A stretch of 64,000 nucleotides of DNA from Mycolicibacterium phocaicum (GTDB lineage: Bacteria > Actinomycetota > Actinomycetes > Mycobacteriales > Mycobacteriaceae): positions 5,580,001 to 5,644,000 of the forward strand of contig NZ_AP022616.1 in the NCBI RefSeq assembly GCF_010731115.1. Reading direction: 5' to 3'. Numbering within the stretch: position 1 is the first letter of the stretch; each line of letters begins with the position of its first letter. Below the pieces are notes generated by a model. That model was not told the DNA's origin. It saw only the letters and a program-made list of their open reading frames with translations, and ran no database searches. This document shows positions 26,835 through 36,217 of this stretch, piece by piece. Made by a program: the position numbers and the translations under genes.

Positions 26835-28244
26835 TTACGCAGGGGCGTGACCACCCGCCGCCGCATCCACCATGGGGTCAGGCTCGTCGAGCGGCGGAAA
26901 GTCTTGGCCGTCGAGGACCTTGCGCATGCGGTCCTTGTCGAGCTGTCCCTCCCAATTGGCCACCACGAACGTCGCGACGCAGTTGCCGAGCAGGTTTACC
27001 GAGACGCGCATGGAGTCCATGATGCGGTCGGCACCCAGGAGCAGGGCCACCGCGGTGACCGGGATGGCGCCGTGGCCGATGGCGGCGACGGTCGCCGACA
27101 GCGCGAGGAATGACGAACCGGGAACTCCGGCCATGCCCTTCGACGTCAGCATGAGCACCAGCACCGCGGTGATCTGTTCGCCGAGGCTCAGGTTCACGCC
27201 CAAGGCCTGGGCCAGGAACAGCACACAGATCGAGAGGTAGAGCGTCGCTCCGTCGAGGTTGAACGAGTAGCCGGTCGGCACCACCAGGCCCGTTGTGGTG
27301 CGTGAACAACCGGCGTTGGTCAGCTTGGTCATGATGCGCGGCAACACCACCTCTGTCGAGGCGGTGCCGAGCGCGAGGAACAGCTCGTCCTTGATGTACA
27401 CGACGAACTTCCACAAGTTCACCCCCGCAAAGACCCTGGCGACGACCCCGAGCACCACGATGAAGAGCGCAGCCGCAAGATAACAACAGCCGATCAGCTT
27501 CGCGAAACTGCTCAGGGAACCGATGCCGTACTGGCCGATGATGTAGGCCATCGCCCCGAACGCGCCGAGCGGCGCAAGTCGCATCACCCAGCCGATCACG
27601 GTGAAGAACAGGTGGCTCAGGTGGTCGACGATCTCGAGGATGACGGGCGGCCCCTTCTCGCCGAACTTGGCCAACGCCAGTCCGAACAGGACGGCGAAGA
27701 ACAGCACCTGCAGCAGGTTGTTGTCGGTGAATGCCTTGAACAACGACTCCGGGATGATGTTCAGCAGAAAGTCGACGGTGTGCGGCAGTTCCTTGTTCTG
27801 GGTCTTCTTCGCGATCGCGTCGGCCCCGGCCGCCAGCGTGGCGGCGTTGACGTGGAAACCTGCCCCGGGTTTGACGATGTTGCCGACCACCAGCCCGAAG
27901 AGCAGCGCGAAGGTGGTCACTGCTTCGAAGTAGATCAACGCTTTGACGCCGATCCGGCCGACCGACTTGAGGTCACCGACGTGTGCGATGCCCAGCACGA
28001 CGGTGCAGAAGATGATCGGCGCGATCAGCATCTTGATGAGCTTGATGAAGCCGTCGGCGAGTGGCTTGAGGTCCGCGCCGACTTTGGGCTGCAGCCAGCC
28101 CACCAGGATCCCGGCGACGATCGCGACGAGCAACTGCACGAAGAGCGACGTGTACCAGGGTGGCTTGTTCGCGAGCCGGATCATCTCGCTTTTGGGAGGT
28201 TCGATCTTGGTCGCCATCGCGCGAAAGTACTGATCAGGCGTCAC
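26835..28244 (-). CDS. dctA: C4-dicarboxylate transporter, DctA family
   Basis: A 469-aa dicarboxylate/amino acid:cation symporter, taking up succinate, fumarate and malate with protons or sodium. Family motifs include a re-entrant loop region (LGTASTEVVLPRIM), the TM7 segment TGYSFNLDGATLYLS and the cation-site region LTSKGMAGVPGSSF. About eight membrane helices can be seen. Start GTG 28244; ATG 28217 gives a nine-residue shorter protein, and neither has a good ribosome site. It is divergent from tmk across a 71-bp gap. Confidence 0.93.
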   Translation of the reverse strand: MTPDQYFRAMATKIEPPKSEMIRLANKPPWYTSLFVQLLVAIVAGILVGWLQPKVGADLKPLADGFIKLIKMLIAPIIFCTVVLGIAHVGDLKSVGRIGVKALIYFEAVTTFALLFGLVVGNIVKPGAGFHVNAATLAAGADAIAKKTQNKELPHTVDFLLNIIPESLFKAFTDNNLLQVLFFAVLFGLALAKFGEKGPPVILEIVDHLSHLFFTVIGWVMRLAPLGAFGAMAYIIGQYGIGSLSSFAKLIGCCYLAAALFIVVLGVVARVFAGVNLWKFVVYIKDELFLALGTASTEVVLPRIMTKLTNAGCSRTTTGLVVPTGYSFNLDGATLYLSICVLFLAQALGVNLSLGEQITAVLVLMLTSKGMAGVPGSSFLALSATVAAIGHGAIPVTAVALLLGADRIMDSMRVSVNLLGNCVATFVVANWEGQLDKDRMRKVLDGQDFPPLDEPDPMVDAAAGGHAPA

Positions 28245-28315
28245 CGTCCGATTTCTGCGATGTTTCTGTGACGTCGCGCAGCAGATATATCCAATTCAGC
28301 AATTAGTCTCGCCAC

Positions 28316-28945
28316 GTGCTGATCGCAATCGAAGGCGTCGACGGTGCCGGGAAGAACACCCTGACCCAGGGGCTGCGGGCGCAGTTCGAGGCCCGCGGCA
28401 AGTCGGTGACCACCGTGGCGTTCCCGCGGTACGGCCGTTCGGTCGAGGCCGACATCGCGGCCGAGGCGCTGCACGGCCGGCACGGCGACCTGTCGGAGTC
28501 CGTGTACGCGATGGCGATGCTGTTCGCGCTCGACCGCGCGGGCGCCAAGGCGGAGATCGCGGAACTGAGCGACGCTCATGATGTGGTGATCCTTGACCGC
28601 TACGTCGCCTCCAACGCCGCCTACAGCGCAGCCCGGCTGCACCAGGACGCCGACGGGGACGTCGTCGCCTGGGTGCGGGAGCTGGAGTTCGAACGGTTGG
28701 CGCTTCCCGTGCCGGACTGGCAGCTCTATCTCAACGTGCCGACCGACCTCGCGGCGGAAAGGGCGGCGCGCCGGGAAGCTCAGGACGCGACGCGAACCCG
28801 CGACGCCTACGAGCGCGACGGCGGCCTGCAGGGCCGCACCGCGGCGGTGTACACCGCGCTGGCGGCCGAAAACTGGGTCGGCCGTTGGGCTTTGGTCGCG
28901 CCCGACGTCGACCCGGGAGAGCTGGCCACCACGTTGCTGGGGTGA
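28316..28945 (+). CDS. tmk: Thymidylate kinase
   Basis: A 209-aa dTMP kinase making dTDP for DNA synthesis. The P-loop is EGVDGAGKNTL; mycobacterial Tmk usually has GAGKRT, so the residue after lysine varies. The DRY motif (LDRYVASNAAY) and a lid region (AARREAQDATRTRDAYE) are present. GTG 28316 is the start, directly at the conserved LIAIEGVDG. It precedes mtrA, as in other mycobacteria, with an 87-bp gap. Confidence 0.96.
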   Translation: MLIAIEGVDGAGKNTLTQGLRAQFEARGKSVTTVAFPRYGRSVEADIAAEALHGRHGDLSESVYAMAMLFALDRAGAKAEIAELSDAHDVVILDRYVASNAAYSAARLHQDADGDVVAWVRELEFERLALPVPDWQLYLNVPTDLAAERAARREAQDATRTRDAYERDGGLQGRTAAVYTALAAENWVGRWALVAPDVDPGELATTLLG

Positions 28946-29032
28946 TCGGGCCACGTCGCTTACCAGCAAGTTGTCAGGTAGAAGGCAAAACGCCCATCGG
29001 AGATCACAGCTTTATCGCGATCTGGTGACACC

Positions 29033-29719
29033 ATGGACGCCATGAGGCAACGCATTCTGGTCGTCGACGACGACCCATCTCTGGCCGAGATGCTCACCAT
29101 CGTGCTGCGGGGCGAAGGCTTCGACACCGCCGTCATCGGTGACGGCAGCCAGGCGCTGACCGCGGTCCGCGAGCTGCGTCCGGATCTGGTGCTGTTGGAC
29201 CTCATGCTGCCCGGAATGAACGGCATCGACGTCTGCCGTGTGCTGCGCGCCGACTCGGGCGTGCCGATCGTCATGCTGACCGCGAAGACCGACACGGTCG
29301 ACGTGGTGCTGGGCCTGGAGTCCGGCGCCGACGACTACGTCATGAAGCCCTTCAAGCCGAAGGAACTCGTGGCGCGGGTGCGCGCGCGGTTGCGCCGCAA
29401 CGACGACGAACCGGCAGAGATGCTGTCCATCGCCGACGTCGACATCGACGTGCCGGCACACAAGGTGACGCGTCAGGGCGAGCAGATTTCGCTGACGCCG
29501 CTGGAGTTCGACCTGCTGGTCGCTCTCGCCCGGAAGCCGCGCCAGGTATTTACTCGTGACGTGCTGCTCGAACAGGTGTGGGGCTACCGCCACCCGGCGG
29601 ATACCCGCCTGGTGAACGTCCACGTGCAGCGCCTGCGGGCCAAGGTCGAGAAGGACCCCGAGAACCCGCAGGTGGTGCTGACCGTTCGAGGAGTGGGATA
29701 CAAGGCCGGACCGCCGTGA
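29033..29719 (+). CDS. mtrA: Response regulator MtrA
   Basis: A 228-aa OmpR-type regulator, nearly identical to M. tuberculosis MtrA from memory. The receiver domain (1 to about 120) carries the acidic pocket VDDD, phospho-acceptor Asp 56 in LLDLMLP, Thr in MLTAKTD and the switch lysine in YVMKPFKPKE. The winged-helix DNA-binding domain (about 133-228) has the recognition helix ending VNVHVQRLRAKVE. It is an essential regulator of DNA replication and cell-wall hydrolase genes. It forms the operon mtrA-mtrB-lpqB. Confidence 0.98.
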   Translation: MDAMRQRILVVDDDPSLAEMLTIVLRGEGFDTAVIGDGSQALTAVRELRPDLVLLDLMLPGMNGIDVCRVLRADSGVPIVMLTAKTDTVDVVLGLESGADDYVMKPFKPKELVARVRARLRRNDDEPAEMLSIADVDIDVPAHKVTRQGEQISLTPLEFDLLVALARKPRQVFTRDVLLEQVWGYRHPADTRLVNVHVQRLRAKVEKDPENPQVVLTVRGVGYKAGPP

Positions 29720-29762
29720 TCGGACGGCTCGTCACGCCCGAGCCTGAGACCGTAGGGCGCCG

Positions 29763-31415
29763 GTGATCTGGGGATCCCGACGGCGTATCCGTGGCGGTTT
29801 CGGCTCGGGCGCTTTCGTGCGCGGGCTGGGTGCTGTCGGCCGGGTGGTCGGCTATGCCTGGCGCCGCTCGCTGCAACTTCGCGTGGTGTCCCTGACGCTG
29901 GGGTTGTCCCTTGCGGTCATTCTCGTGCTCGGTTTCGTGCTGACCAGTCAGATCACCGACCGGATCCTCGAAGCCAAGGTCCGCGCCGGTACCGAGGAGG
30001 TCGAGCACGCCCGCACGACGGTGAGCGGCATCGTCGGCGGCGAGGAGACGCGCTCGCTCAACAGCAGCCTGCAGTTGGCGCGCAACACTCTCATCGACCG
30101 CAAGGTCGATTCGGGCTCGCGGCTGGCCGGTGCGTTCGACGCGGTGCTGGTGGTGCCTGGTGACGGTCCGCGGGCGGCCACGTCGGCCGGGCCGGTGGGC
30201 GAGATTCCGAACTCCTTGCGGGACTTCGTCAAAGCCGGCCAGGTCAGCTATCAGTACGCGACGGTCCACACCGACGGGTTCTCCGGTCCGGCGCTGATCG
30301 TCGGTAGCCCGACGTCGTCGCAGGTCACCAATCTCGAGCTGTACCTGATCTTTCCGCTGAGCAACGAAGAGAGCACCATCGCTCTCGTACGCGGCACCAT
30401 GGCGACCGGTGGCATCGTGCTGCTCGGCCTGCTCGCGGCCATCGCCTTGTTGGTGGCGCGGCAGATCGTGCTGCCGGTGCGCTCGGCGTCGCGCATCGCC
30501 GAGCGGTTCGCGGAAGGGCACCTCACCGAGCGCATGCCCGTGCGCGGTGAGGACGACATGGCGCGCCTGGCGGTGTCGTTCAACGACATGGCCGAGAGCC
30601 TGCACAAGCAGATCACTCAGCTCGAAGAGTTCGGAAATCTGCAGCGCCGCTTCACTTCTGACGTCAGTCACGAGCTGCGGACGCCGCTGACGACGGTGCG
30701 CATGGCCGCAGACCTGATCTACGACCACAGCGAGGAACTCGACCCGGCGCTGCGGCGCTCGACCGAGTTGATGGTCAACGAGCTCGACCGCTTCGAGACG
30801 CTGCTGGCCGATCTACTGGAAATCTCCCGGCACGACGCCGGTGTGGCCGAGTTGTCGGTGGAGTCGGTCGACCTGCGTGACACCGTGCAGAGCGCGCTCG
30901 ACAACGTCGGCCACCTGGCCGACGACGCGAACATCAAACTCGCCGTGCATCTCCCCGACGAGGCCGTCATCGCCGAAGTGGATCCGCGCCGCGTCGAGCG
31001 CATTCTGCGCAACCTCATCGCCAACGCGATCGACCATGCTGAGAAGAAGCCCGTTCAGATCAAGATGGCCGCCGATGTGGATACCGTGGCAGTGACGGTC
31101 CGCGATTTCGGCGTGGGTCTGCGACCGGGCGAGGAGAAGATGGTGTTCAGCCGGTTCTGGCGCTCTGACCCCTCGCGGGTGCGGCGCTCCGGCGGCACCG
31201 GCCTCGGTCTGGCCATCAGCATCGAGGACGCGCGCCTGCACCAGGGCCGGCTGGAGGCCTGGGGCGAGCCCGGTCACGGCGCCTGCTTCCGGCTCACGCT
31301 GCCGCTGGTGCGCGGTCACAAGGTGACCACCAGTCCGCTGCCGCTCAAACCCACTGGGCCCAAATCGGTTACGGCCCTCTCGTCCGGCGAACTGCCCGCG
31401 GGGGAGCCGTCATGA
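29763..31415 (+). CDS. mtrB: Sensor histidine kinase MtrB
   Basis: A 550-aa membrane kinase partner of MtrA. There are two transmembrane segments, at about 45-65 ([20 protein letters not shown]) and about 210-235, with an extracellular sensor domain between them. A HAMP domain follows ([20 protein letters not shown]), then the HisKA box with [12 protein letters not shown] and the HATPase domain ([30 protein letters not shown]). GTG 29763, 43 bp after mtrA. Its end overlaps lpqB by four bases. Confidence 0.97.
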   Translation: MIWGSRRRIRGGFGSGAFVRGLGAVGRVVGYAWRRSLQLRVVSLTLGLSLAVILVLGFVLTSQITDRILEAKVRAGTEEVEHARTTVSGIVGGEETRSLNSSLQLARNTLIDRKVDSGSRLAGAFDAVLVVPGDGPRAATSAGPVGEIPNSLRDFVKAGQVSYQYATVHTDGFSGPALIVGSPTSSQVTNLELYLIFPLSNEESTIALVRGTMATGGIVLLGLLAAIALLVARQIVLPVRSASRIAERFAEGHLTERMPVRGEDDMARLAVSFNDMAESLHKQITQLEEFGNLQRRFTSDVSHELRTPLTTVRMAADLIYDHSEELDPALRRSTELMVNELDRFETLLADLLEISRHDAGVAELSVESVDLRDTVQSALDNVGHLADDANIKLAVHLPDEAVIAEVDPRRVERILRNLIANAIDHAEKKPVQIKMAADVDTVAVTVRDFGVGLRPGEEKMVFSRFWRSDPSRVRRSGGTGLGLAISIEDARLHQGRLEAWGEPGHGACFRLTLPLVRGHKVTTSPLPLKPTGPKSVTALSSGELPAGEPS

Positions 31416-33172
31416 AAGGGGCACTGGCGCTCTGCGCGGTGCTGATGCTGGTCCTGACGGGATGTGCCGGCGTACCCAGTTCGTCGGCACCGCAGGCCGT
31501 GGGCACGGTCGACCGGCCGGCCCCGCGGAATCTGCCGACGCCGTCGCCGGGCATGGACCCGGACCTGCTGCTGCGCGAATTCCTCAAAGCGACCGCGGAT
31601 CCCGCGAACCGGCATCTCGCGGCACGCCAGTTCCTCACCGAATCGGCCTCCCGCTCCTGGGATGACGCCGGTAGTGCCCTGCTGATCGACCGCGTCGTGT
31701 TCGTGGAAACCCGTGGCACGGACAAGGTTTCGGTGACCATGCACGCCGACATCCTGGGTTCGCTGTCGGATGTCGGGGTGTTCGAGACGGGCGAGGGCGC
31801 GCTGCCCGATCCCGGTCCCATCGATCTGGTGAAGACGCCGCGGGGCTGGCGAATCGACAAGCTGCCCAACGGGGTTTTCCTGGACTGGCAGCAGTTCCAG
31901 TCCACCTATAAGCGGGACACGCTGTACTTCGTCGACCCGACCGGCAAGACCGTCGTGCCCGACCCGCGCTACGTCGCGGTGTCCGACCCCGACCAACTCG
32001 CCACCGAACTCGTCACCAAGCTGCTGTCCGGGCCGCGCCCCGAGATGGCCAGCAGCGTGCGGAATCTCATGGCCGCACCGCTGCGGTTGCGTGGTCCCGT
32101 GACGCGGGCCGACGGCGGCAAGACCGGTGTCGGGCGGGGCTACGGCGGCGCCCGTATCGACCTCGAGAGCTTGTCGACCACCGACCCGCACAGCCGGCAA
32201 CTGCTTGCGGCACAGATCATCTGGACGTTGTTCCGCGCCGGGGTGAATGGCCCGTACGTGATCAACGCCGACGGCGCCGCCCTCGATGACCGGTTCGCCG
32301 AAGGCTGGAACACCTCCGACGTCGCGGCCACCGATCCGGGTGCCGATCCCGGTGCGGCGGCCGGTCTGCATGCCCTGGCCGGGGGATCGCTGGTGTCTCT
32401 GGAGGGCGACAATGCGCCGCGGGTCGCCGGCGCGTTCGGGCAACTGCCCGGCCAGACCTCGGCCGCCCTGTCGCGCAGCGGGCAGGAAGTCGCCTCGGTG
32501 GTGACCTTGCGGCCCGGAGCCCCGGACATGGCGCAGTCGCTGTGGGTGGGTCCGGTCAACGGCGACGCGGCACAGGCGCTCGACGCGCACACGCTGACGC
32601 GTCCCAGCTGGTCGCTCGATGATGCGATCTGGATCGTCGTCGACGGCATCAACGTCGTGCGCGCGATCCAGGAGGCAGCGTCGGGCCAGCCCGCCCGCAT
32701 TCCCGTCGACTCGTCGGCCGTGGCCACCAAGTTCCCCGGTCCGATCAGCGCGCTGCAGCTGTCCCGGGACGCCACTCGTGCCGCCATGGTGATCAACGGC
32801 CAGGTGATCCTGGCGAGCGTCGAGTTGCGTGAGGGCGGCCAGCTCGCGCTGACCTATCCACGCCGGCTCGGTTTCGGTCTGGGCAACACGGCGCTGTCGC
32901 TGTCCTGGCGCACCGGCGACGACATCGTGGTGACCCGCACCGACGGCGCGCATCCCGTGTCATACGTCAACCTCGACGGCGTGAACTCCGACGGACCCAC
33001 CCGGAACCTGGTCGTTCCGGTGTCCACCGTGGCGGCCAATACCTCGACGGTGTACCTCGCCGATCAGCGCGGGATTCTGCAGCTGTCGGGTTCGGCAGCG
33101 GACAACAACCTGATGTGGACCGATATCCGGCCGCTGATGGTCGCGGGCGCGCTGCCCGTGCTCCCTGGCTGA
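31412..33172 (+). CDS. lpqB: Lipoprotein LpqB
   Basis: A 586-aa lipoprotein (lipobox LTGC, Cys 18) that works with MtrAB, by literature interacting with the MtrB sensor domain and influencing septation. After the N-terminal domain there is a GerMN-like domain at about 150-300 ([22 protein letters not shown]) and a beta-propeller-like C-terminal half ([35 protein letters not shown]). ATG 31412 overlaps the mtrB stop (ATGA), so translation is coupled. Confidence 0.96.
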   Translation: MKGALALCAVLMLVLTGCAGVPSSSAPQAVGTVDRPAPRNLPTPSPGMDPDLLLREFLKATADPANRHLAARQFLTESASRSWDDAGSALLIDRVVFVETRGTDKVSVTMHADILGSLSDVGVFETGEGALPDPGPIDLVKTPRGWRIDKLPNGVFLDWQQFQSTYKRDTLYFVDPTGKTVVPDPRYVAVSDPDQLATELVTKLLSGPRPEMASSVRNLMAAPLRLRGPVTRADGGKTGVGRGYGGARIDLESLSTTDPHSRQLLAAQIIWTLFRAGVNGPYVINADGAALDDRFAEGWNTSDVAATDPGADPGAAAGLHALAGGSLVSLEGDNAPRVAGAFGQLPGQTSAALSRSGQEVASVVTLRPGAPDMAQSLWVGPVNGDAAQALDAHTLTRPSWSLDDAIWIVVDGINVVRAIQEAASGQPARIPVDSSAVATKFPGPISALQLSRDATRAAMVINGQVILASVELREGGQLALTYPRRLGFGLGNTALSLSWRTGDDIVVTRTDGAHPVSYVNLDGVNSDGPTRNLVVPVSTVAANTSTVYLADQRGILQLSGSAADNNLMWTDIRPLMVAGALPVLPG

Positions 33173-33331
33173 AAAGTCGCTTTGAACCTTCTGTGACTCG
33201 GCTCCGTTGTTCCGGTTGAGTCGGCCAATCGTTAGCTGAAATTGGCCCGGTATGTCACCGAATCCGATGAGCGCGTGTCCCCGCGGGTGGATCATTGTTG
33301 CCATCGGGTTCACAGCCGATGAGGAGTGAAC

Positions 33332-33955
33332 ATGAAGGTAGCGGGCCCGCTCGTCACCCTGGGCGCGGTCGCCGCCCTGGGCGTCGGGATCTACGCGGTG
33401 AACGTGTCCAAGGAATCTGGGCCGGCGGCACCGACGACCTCGACCAGTCAGGCCGCGCCGCCCACGAGTCAGGCCGCACCGAGCACCCCTGCCGCCCCAG
33501 CTGCCGTGCCGTTCCCCGCGGCCGCGGACTACCAGGGCAAGGTCGCGACCAAGACCGGCGTCATCACGCTGGACATCTCGGTCAAGGGGGCAACCGCCCG
33601 CGCCTACGCGTGCGATGGCAACGCCGTCGAAACCTGGCTGAGCGGGCCGGCCGACGCCGGCACCGTCACCCTGACGAGCAAGGACAAGACCAGCCGCCTC
33701 GAGGGCCGCCATGACGGCAAGAGCGTGGCAGGCACCTTGACGATCGGCGAAAAGAGTTGGCCTTTCACCGCTTTCGCGGTGCAGCCACCGGCCGGCCTGT
33801 ACGTGAGCCAGAACAACGGTGTGCGAAACAGTTGGATCGTCGGCGAGGACAAGGCGGTGACGGGCGTGCAGCGTTCGGCCGACGGTGCGACGTCACCGGC
33901 CCCTGAACTGAGTCCGGACGCCAAGCGCGTGGAGGGCGACAGTGATGGCATTTGA
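33332..33955 (+). CDS. Exported or membrane-anchored beta-rich protein
   Basis: 207 aa. An N-terminal hydrophobic segment (VTLGAVAALGVGIYAV) without lipobox acts as signal peptide or anchor. A Ser/Thr/Pro/Ala-rich stalk (35-65) follows, then a compact domain of short strands (VITLDISVKGATARAYACDG, LEGRHDGKSVAGTLTIG) that looks like a beta-barrel. ATG 33332 has GAGGAG at the right distance. It overlaps the DUF6529 membrane gene and heads a three-gene unit ending in a Rieske protein. Function unknown; it may serve the same redox system. Confidence 0.7.
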   Translation: MKVAGPLVTLGAVAALGVGIYAVNVSKESGPAAPTTSTSQAAPPTSQAAPSTPAAPAAVPFPAAADYQGKVATKTGVITLDISVKGATARAYACDGNAVETWLSGPADAGTVTLTSKDKTSRLEGRHDGKSVAGTLTIGEKSWPFTAFAVQPPAGLYVSQNNGVRNSWIVGEDKAVTGVQRSADGATSPAPELSPDAKRVEGDSDGI

Positions 33956-34523
33956 TCCCTCGGCGGATGCGCCCACGCAGCGCGCGCAAATCCCGGTACG
34001 CGGAGTCGGATTCGTCGCCGTGCTGTTGGTCGGGGCCGTCGTGGCGGTCGGGCTTGGCGTGTTCGGGTCGGTCCATGAACCGAAGTTCTTCTCGGTCAAC
34101 TTCGCAGGCTTCTCGAGCGGGCTGTACGCGAAGGCGTGGCTGGCCACGTTGGCCGCGGTTCTTGGCCTCTTCCAGGTGTTCTCGGCCCTGGTGATGTACG
34201 GCAAGCTGCCGGTGAAGGCGCCGACGTGGATCGGTGCCGCCCATGTGTGGTCGGGTCGGCTGGCCGTGTTGGCCACCGTCCCGGTCGCGGTGCACTGCCT
34301 GTATGCCGTGGGTTTCCAAACCACCGATGTCCGCGTGCTCACCCATTCACTGCTGGGATGCTTCTTCTACGGCGCGTTCGTCGCGAAGATGCTGTTGTTG
34401 ACGCGCAAAGGTGTGCCGGGCTGGGCGATCCCAGTCCTGGGCGGCGCGGTGTTCACCAGCCTGGTGTATCTCTGGCTGACCTCGGCGCTGTGGCTGTTCG
34501 TCGGAGAGGGGCTGAAGTTCTGA
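33945..34523 (+). CDS. DUF6529-like polytopic membrane protein
   Basis: A 192-aa protein with about five membrane helices. Histidines placed in or near helices (AAHVWSGRLAVL, VAVHCLYAVGF, VLTHSLLGCFF) suggest b-type haem binding, as in cytochrome b561 or ferric-reductase-like proteins. The start overlaps the previous gene by 11 bases (ATG 33945; GTG 33942 is also possible), and its stop shares one base with the Rieske gene start. Context suggests a membrane electron carrier working with the Rieske lipoprotein; haem binding is inferred, not shown. Confidence 0.7.
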   Translation: MAFDPSADAPTQRAQIPVRGVGFVAVLLVGAVVAVGLGVFGSVHEPKFFSVNFAGFSSGLYAKAWLATLAAVLGLFQVFSALVMYGKLPVKAPTWIGAAHVWSGRLAVLATVPVAVHCLYAVGFQTTDVRVLTHSLLGCFFYGAFVAKMLLLTRKGVPGWAIPVLGGAVFTSLVYLWLTSALWLFVGEGLKF

Positions 34524-34954
34524 TGGCTGAGAAGGTGGGCCGCCGTGAGGTGCTGGCTGGTACGGGAATCGCTTTGGGCGCCACGGTGATAGCGGGCTGC
34601 CAGACCTACGGCAAGCCGCCCGCCGCCAGCCAGGCGCCGGCCCCGACGCCCGACGGCGGGACGACCCCGACGGCCGACAGCGCGCTGGTCAAGACCTCCG
34701 CGGTGCCGGTGGGCTCGGGCGTGATCATCGGCGAGGTGGTGGTGACGCAGCCGACGGCCGGTGTGTTCAAAGGTATGTCGGCCATTTGCACCCACCAGGG
34801 CTGCACTGTGAGCGAGGTCGTCGACGGAACCATCAAGTGCCCGTGCCATGGCAGCAAGTTCAATCTCGACGGGTCGGTGGCGCAGGGGCCGGCCAAGAAG
34901 CCGCTGGAGGCCAAGACTGTCAAGGTGCAGGGGGACTCGATCGTCCTGGGCTGA
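34523..34954 (+). CDS. Tat-type Rieske [2Fe-2S] lipoprotein
   Basis: 143 aa. The N-terminus GRREVLAGTGIAL looks like a twin-arginine signal, followed by a lipobox IAGC with Cys 26, so a folded iron-sulfur protein is probably exported and lipid-anchored. The Rieske ligands are Cys 89, His 91, Cys 106 and His 109, with Cys 94 and Cys 108 able to form the usual disulfide. Residues 30-55 are a Pro/Thr-rich spacer. The start overlaps the membrane-protein stop (TGATG), so the two are translationally coupled. Confidence 0.88.
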   Translation: MAEKVGRREVLAGTGIALGATVIAGCQTYGKPPAASQAPAPTPDGGTTPTADSALVKTSAVPVGSGVIIGEVVVTQPTAGVFKGMSAICTHQGCTVSEVVDGTIKCPCHGSKFNLDGSVAQGPAKKPLEAKTVKVQGDSIVLG

Positions 34955-34960
34955 TTTGGC

Positions 34961-36217
34961 TCAGTCGAAGATGTCGGTTCCGGTGTCGTGGGCTGGTGGT
35001 GGGTTCTCGATGGGGTGGCGGTTGCGGAATTCGGCGGACATTTGGCTGGCGATGTGGAAGGTTGGTGCGGTTGCCGGTGCGGTGATGATGTGTTTGTCGT
35101 CGGTGATGTAGTAGATGGTTGGTGTCTCGGTGGTGGGGTTGAGGCGCCATCCGTCGCGTAGTCGTTGGGGTGTGAGTCCGGTGGTGGGGTAGCTGGGGTC
35201 GTGGGCGGCGAGGTGCGCGGTGATGGTGGTGATGGCGTCGTTGGCGGGCAGGAATGGGCTGTCCTGTGGCGACGGGAAGTAGAAGATTTCGTCGGCTTTC
35301 GGTACAGCGACCCCTGCACCCGTCACGTCTCGAACTGGCTTCAGGTGACCACCGACTTGGTGGTACGGGACGATCGCCATGGTCAGACGGGCGGCCTCCT
35401 GAATCTCGATGGTGGCCCAGACGTCACCCTGGCCCAGGACCTCGGTGTTCGGGAACTGCGAGATTTCCTTGAGTGTTGGGTGTGGCGGCTCGGGAATGGT
35501 GCGTTTTATCCGACGCCCGCCGTCTAGGCTGAGTCGCAGGCGTGGCCCGTCAATCCGCCTGATTGAGTATGGGTCGCCCTTGTACCAGCAAGTCGTGATT
35601 GCACGGTAGAAAGCCTCGATGTCATCAGCGGGCACGCGTTTGTAGGCAATCGCCTGAACAAACTGATCACGGTCATCTCTGCGCTCAAACCCCTCAGGAA
35701 TGGGTTCTCCCGGGGGAACGAATAATTTGACTTGCGAAGGGCTGACGTCACAGCGAAAAGCCCGGCCCTGATAAATGCAGTAGTAGTCGCGGGCCAGTAG
35801 CTGTGTGCCGTCCAGAGCGAGCCGGGGTTGTGGCGTTTGGGTCGGGTTGCCGAAGAGTTCGTCGATGACGGCGCTGACCTGTTCGGGGCTGACGGTGGGT
35901 GGGGTGAAGTTGCGTTGGTGTAGGTAGTTGAGGAATTCGGCGCCTGGGGAGAGTCCGTAATTGCGGACGTAGTAACTCACTTCATCGTCCCAGCGCCAGG
36001 TGCCGTCGGTGCGTTTGGTCAGTGGAACTCGGGCCGCGGGCGGGTTGAGCCAGGGGTCGATGGCCCGTGCGGTGGTGCGTGCCACGACCGCACCGGCGTC
36101 GAGGTAGTCGGCGACCCGTGCGGCGTCCTCGCGTGAGAGTCGGGGGAGCGAAGCGTCGGGCGAAACTCCGTCTGGGGCACCGGGATCTGGCCGGGACACC
36201 GATAAGGCTTTTGTCAC
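34961..36217 (-). CDS. Unknown protein behind toxin B, possible second immunity factor
   Basis: A 418-aa soluble protein that I do not recognise. Residues about 60-115 (DGTWRWDDEVSYYVRNYGLSP) and 355-405 (GWRLNPTTETPTIYYITDD) look like separate small domains. Between them are two tandem beta units of similar pattern (DYYCIYQGRAFRCDV, then TCWYKGDPYSIRRIDG). GTG 36217 follows the Imm49-like stop with no gap and has AAGGAGA upstream, so the two genes are cotranslated. Last gene of locus B, convergent with the Rieske gene. Immunity or toxin-accessory function is inferred from position only. Confidence 0.6.
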   Translation of the reverse strand: MTKALSVSRPDPGAPDGVSPDASLPRLSREDAARVADYLDAGAVVARTTARAIDPWLNPPAARVPLTKRTDGTWRWDDEVSYYVRNYGLSPGAEFLNYLHQRNFTPPTVSPEQVSAVIDELFGNPTQTPQPRLALDGTQLLARDYYCIYQGRAFRCDVSPSQVKLFVPPGEPIPEGFERRDDRDQFVQAIAYKRVPADDIEAFYRAITTCWYKGDPYSIRRIDGPRLRLSLDGGRRIKRTIPEPPHPTLKEISQFPNTEVLGQGDVWATIEIQEAARLTMAIVPYHQVGGHLKPVRDVTGAGVAVPKADEIFYFPSPQDSPFLPANDAITTITAHLAAHDPSYPTTGLTPQRLRDGWRLNPTTETPTIYYITDDKHIITAPATAPTFHIASQMSAEFRNRHPIENPPPAHDTGTDIFD

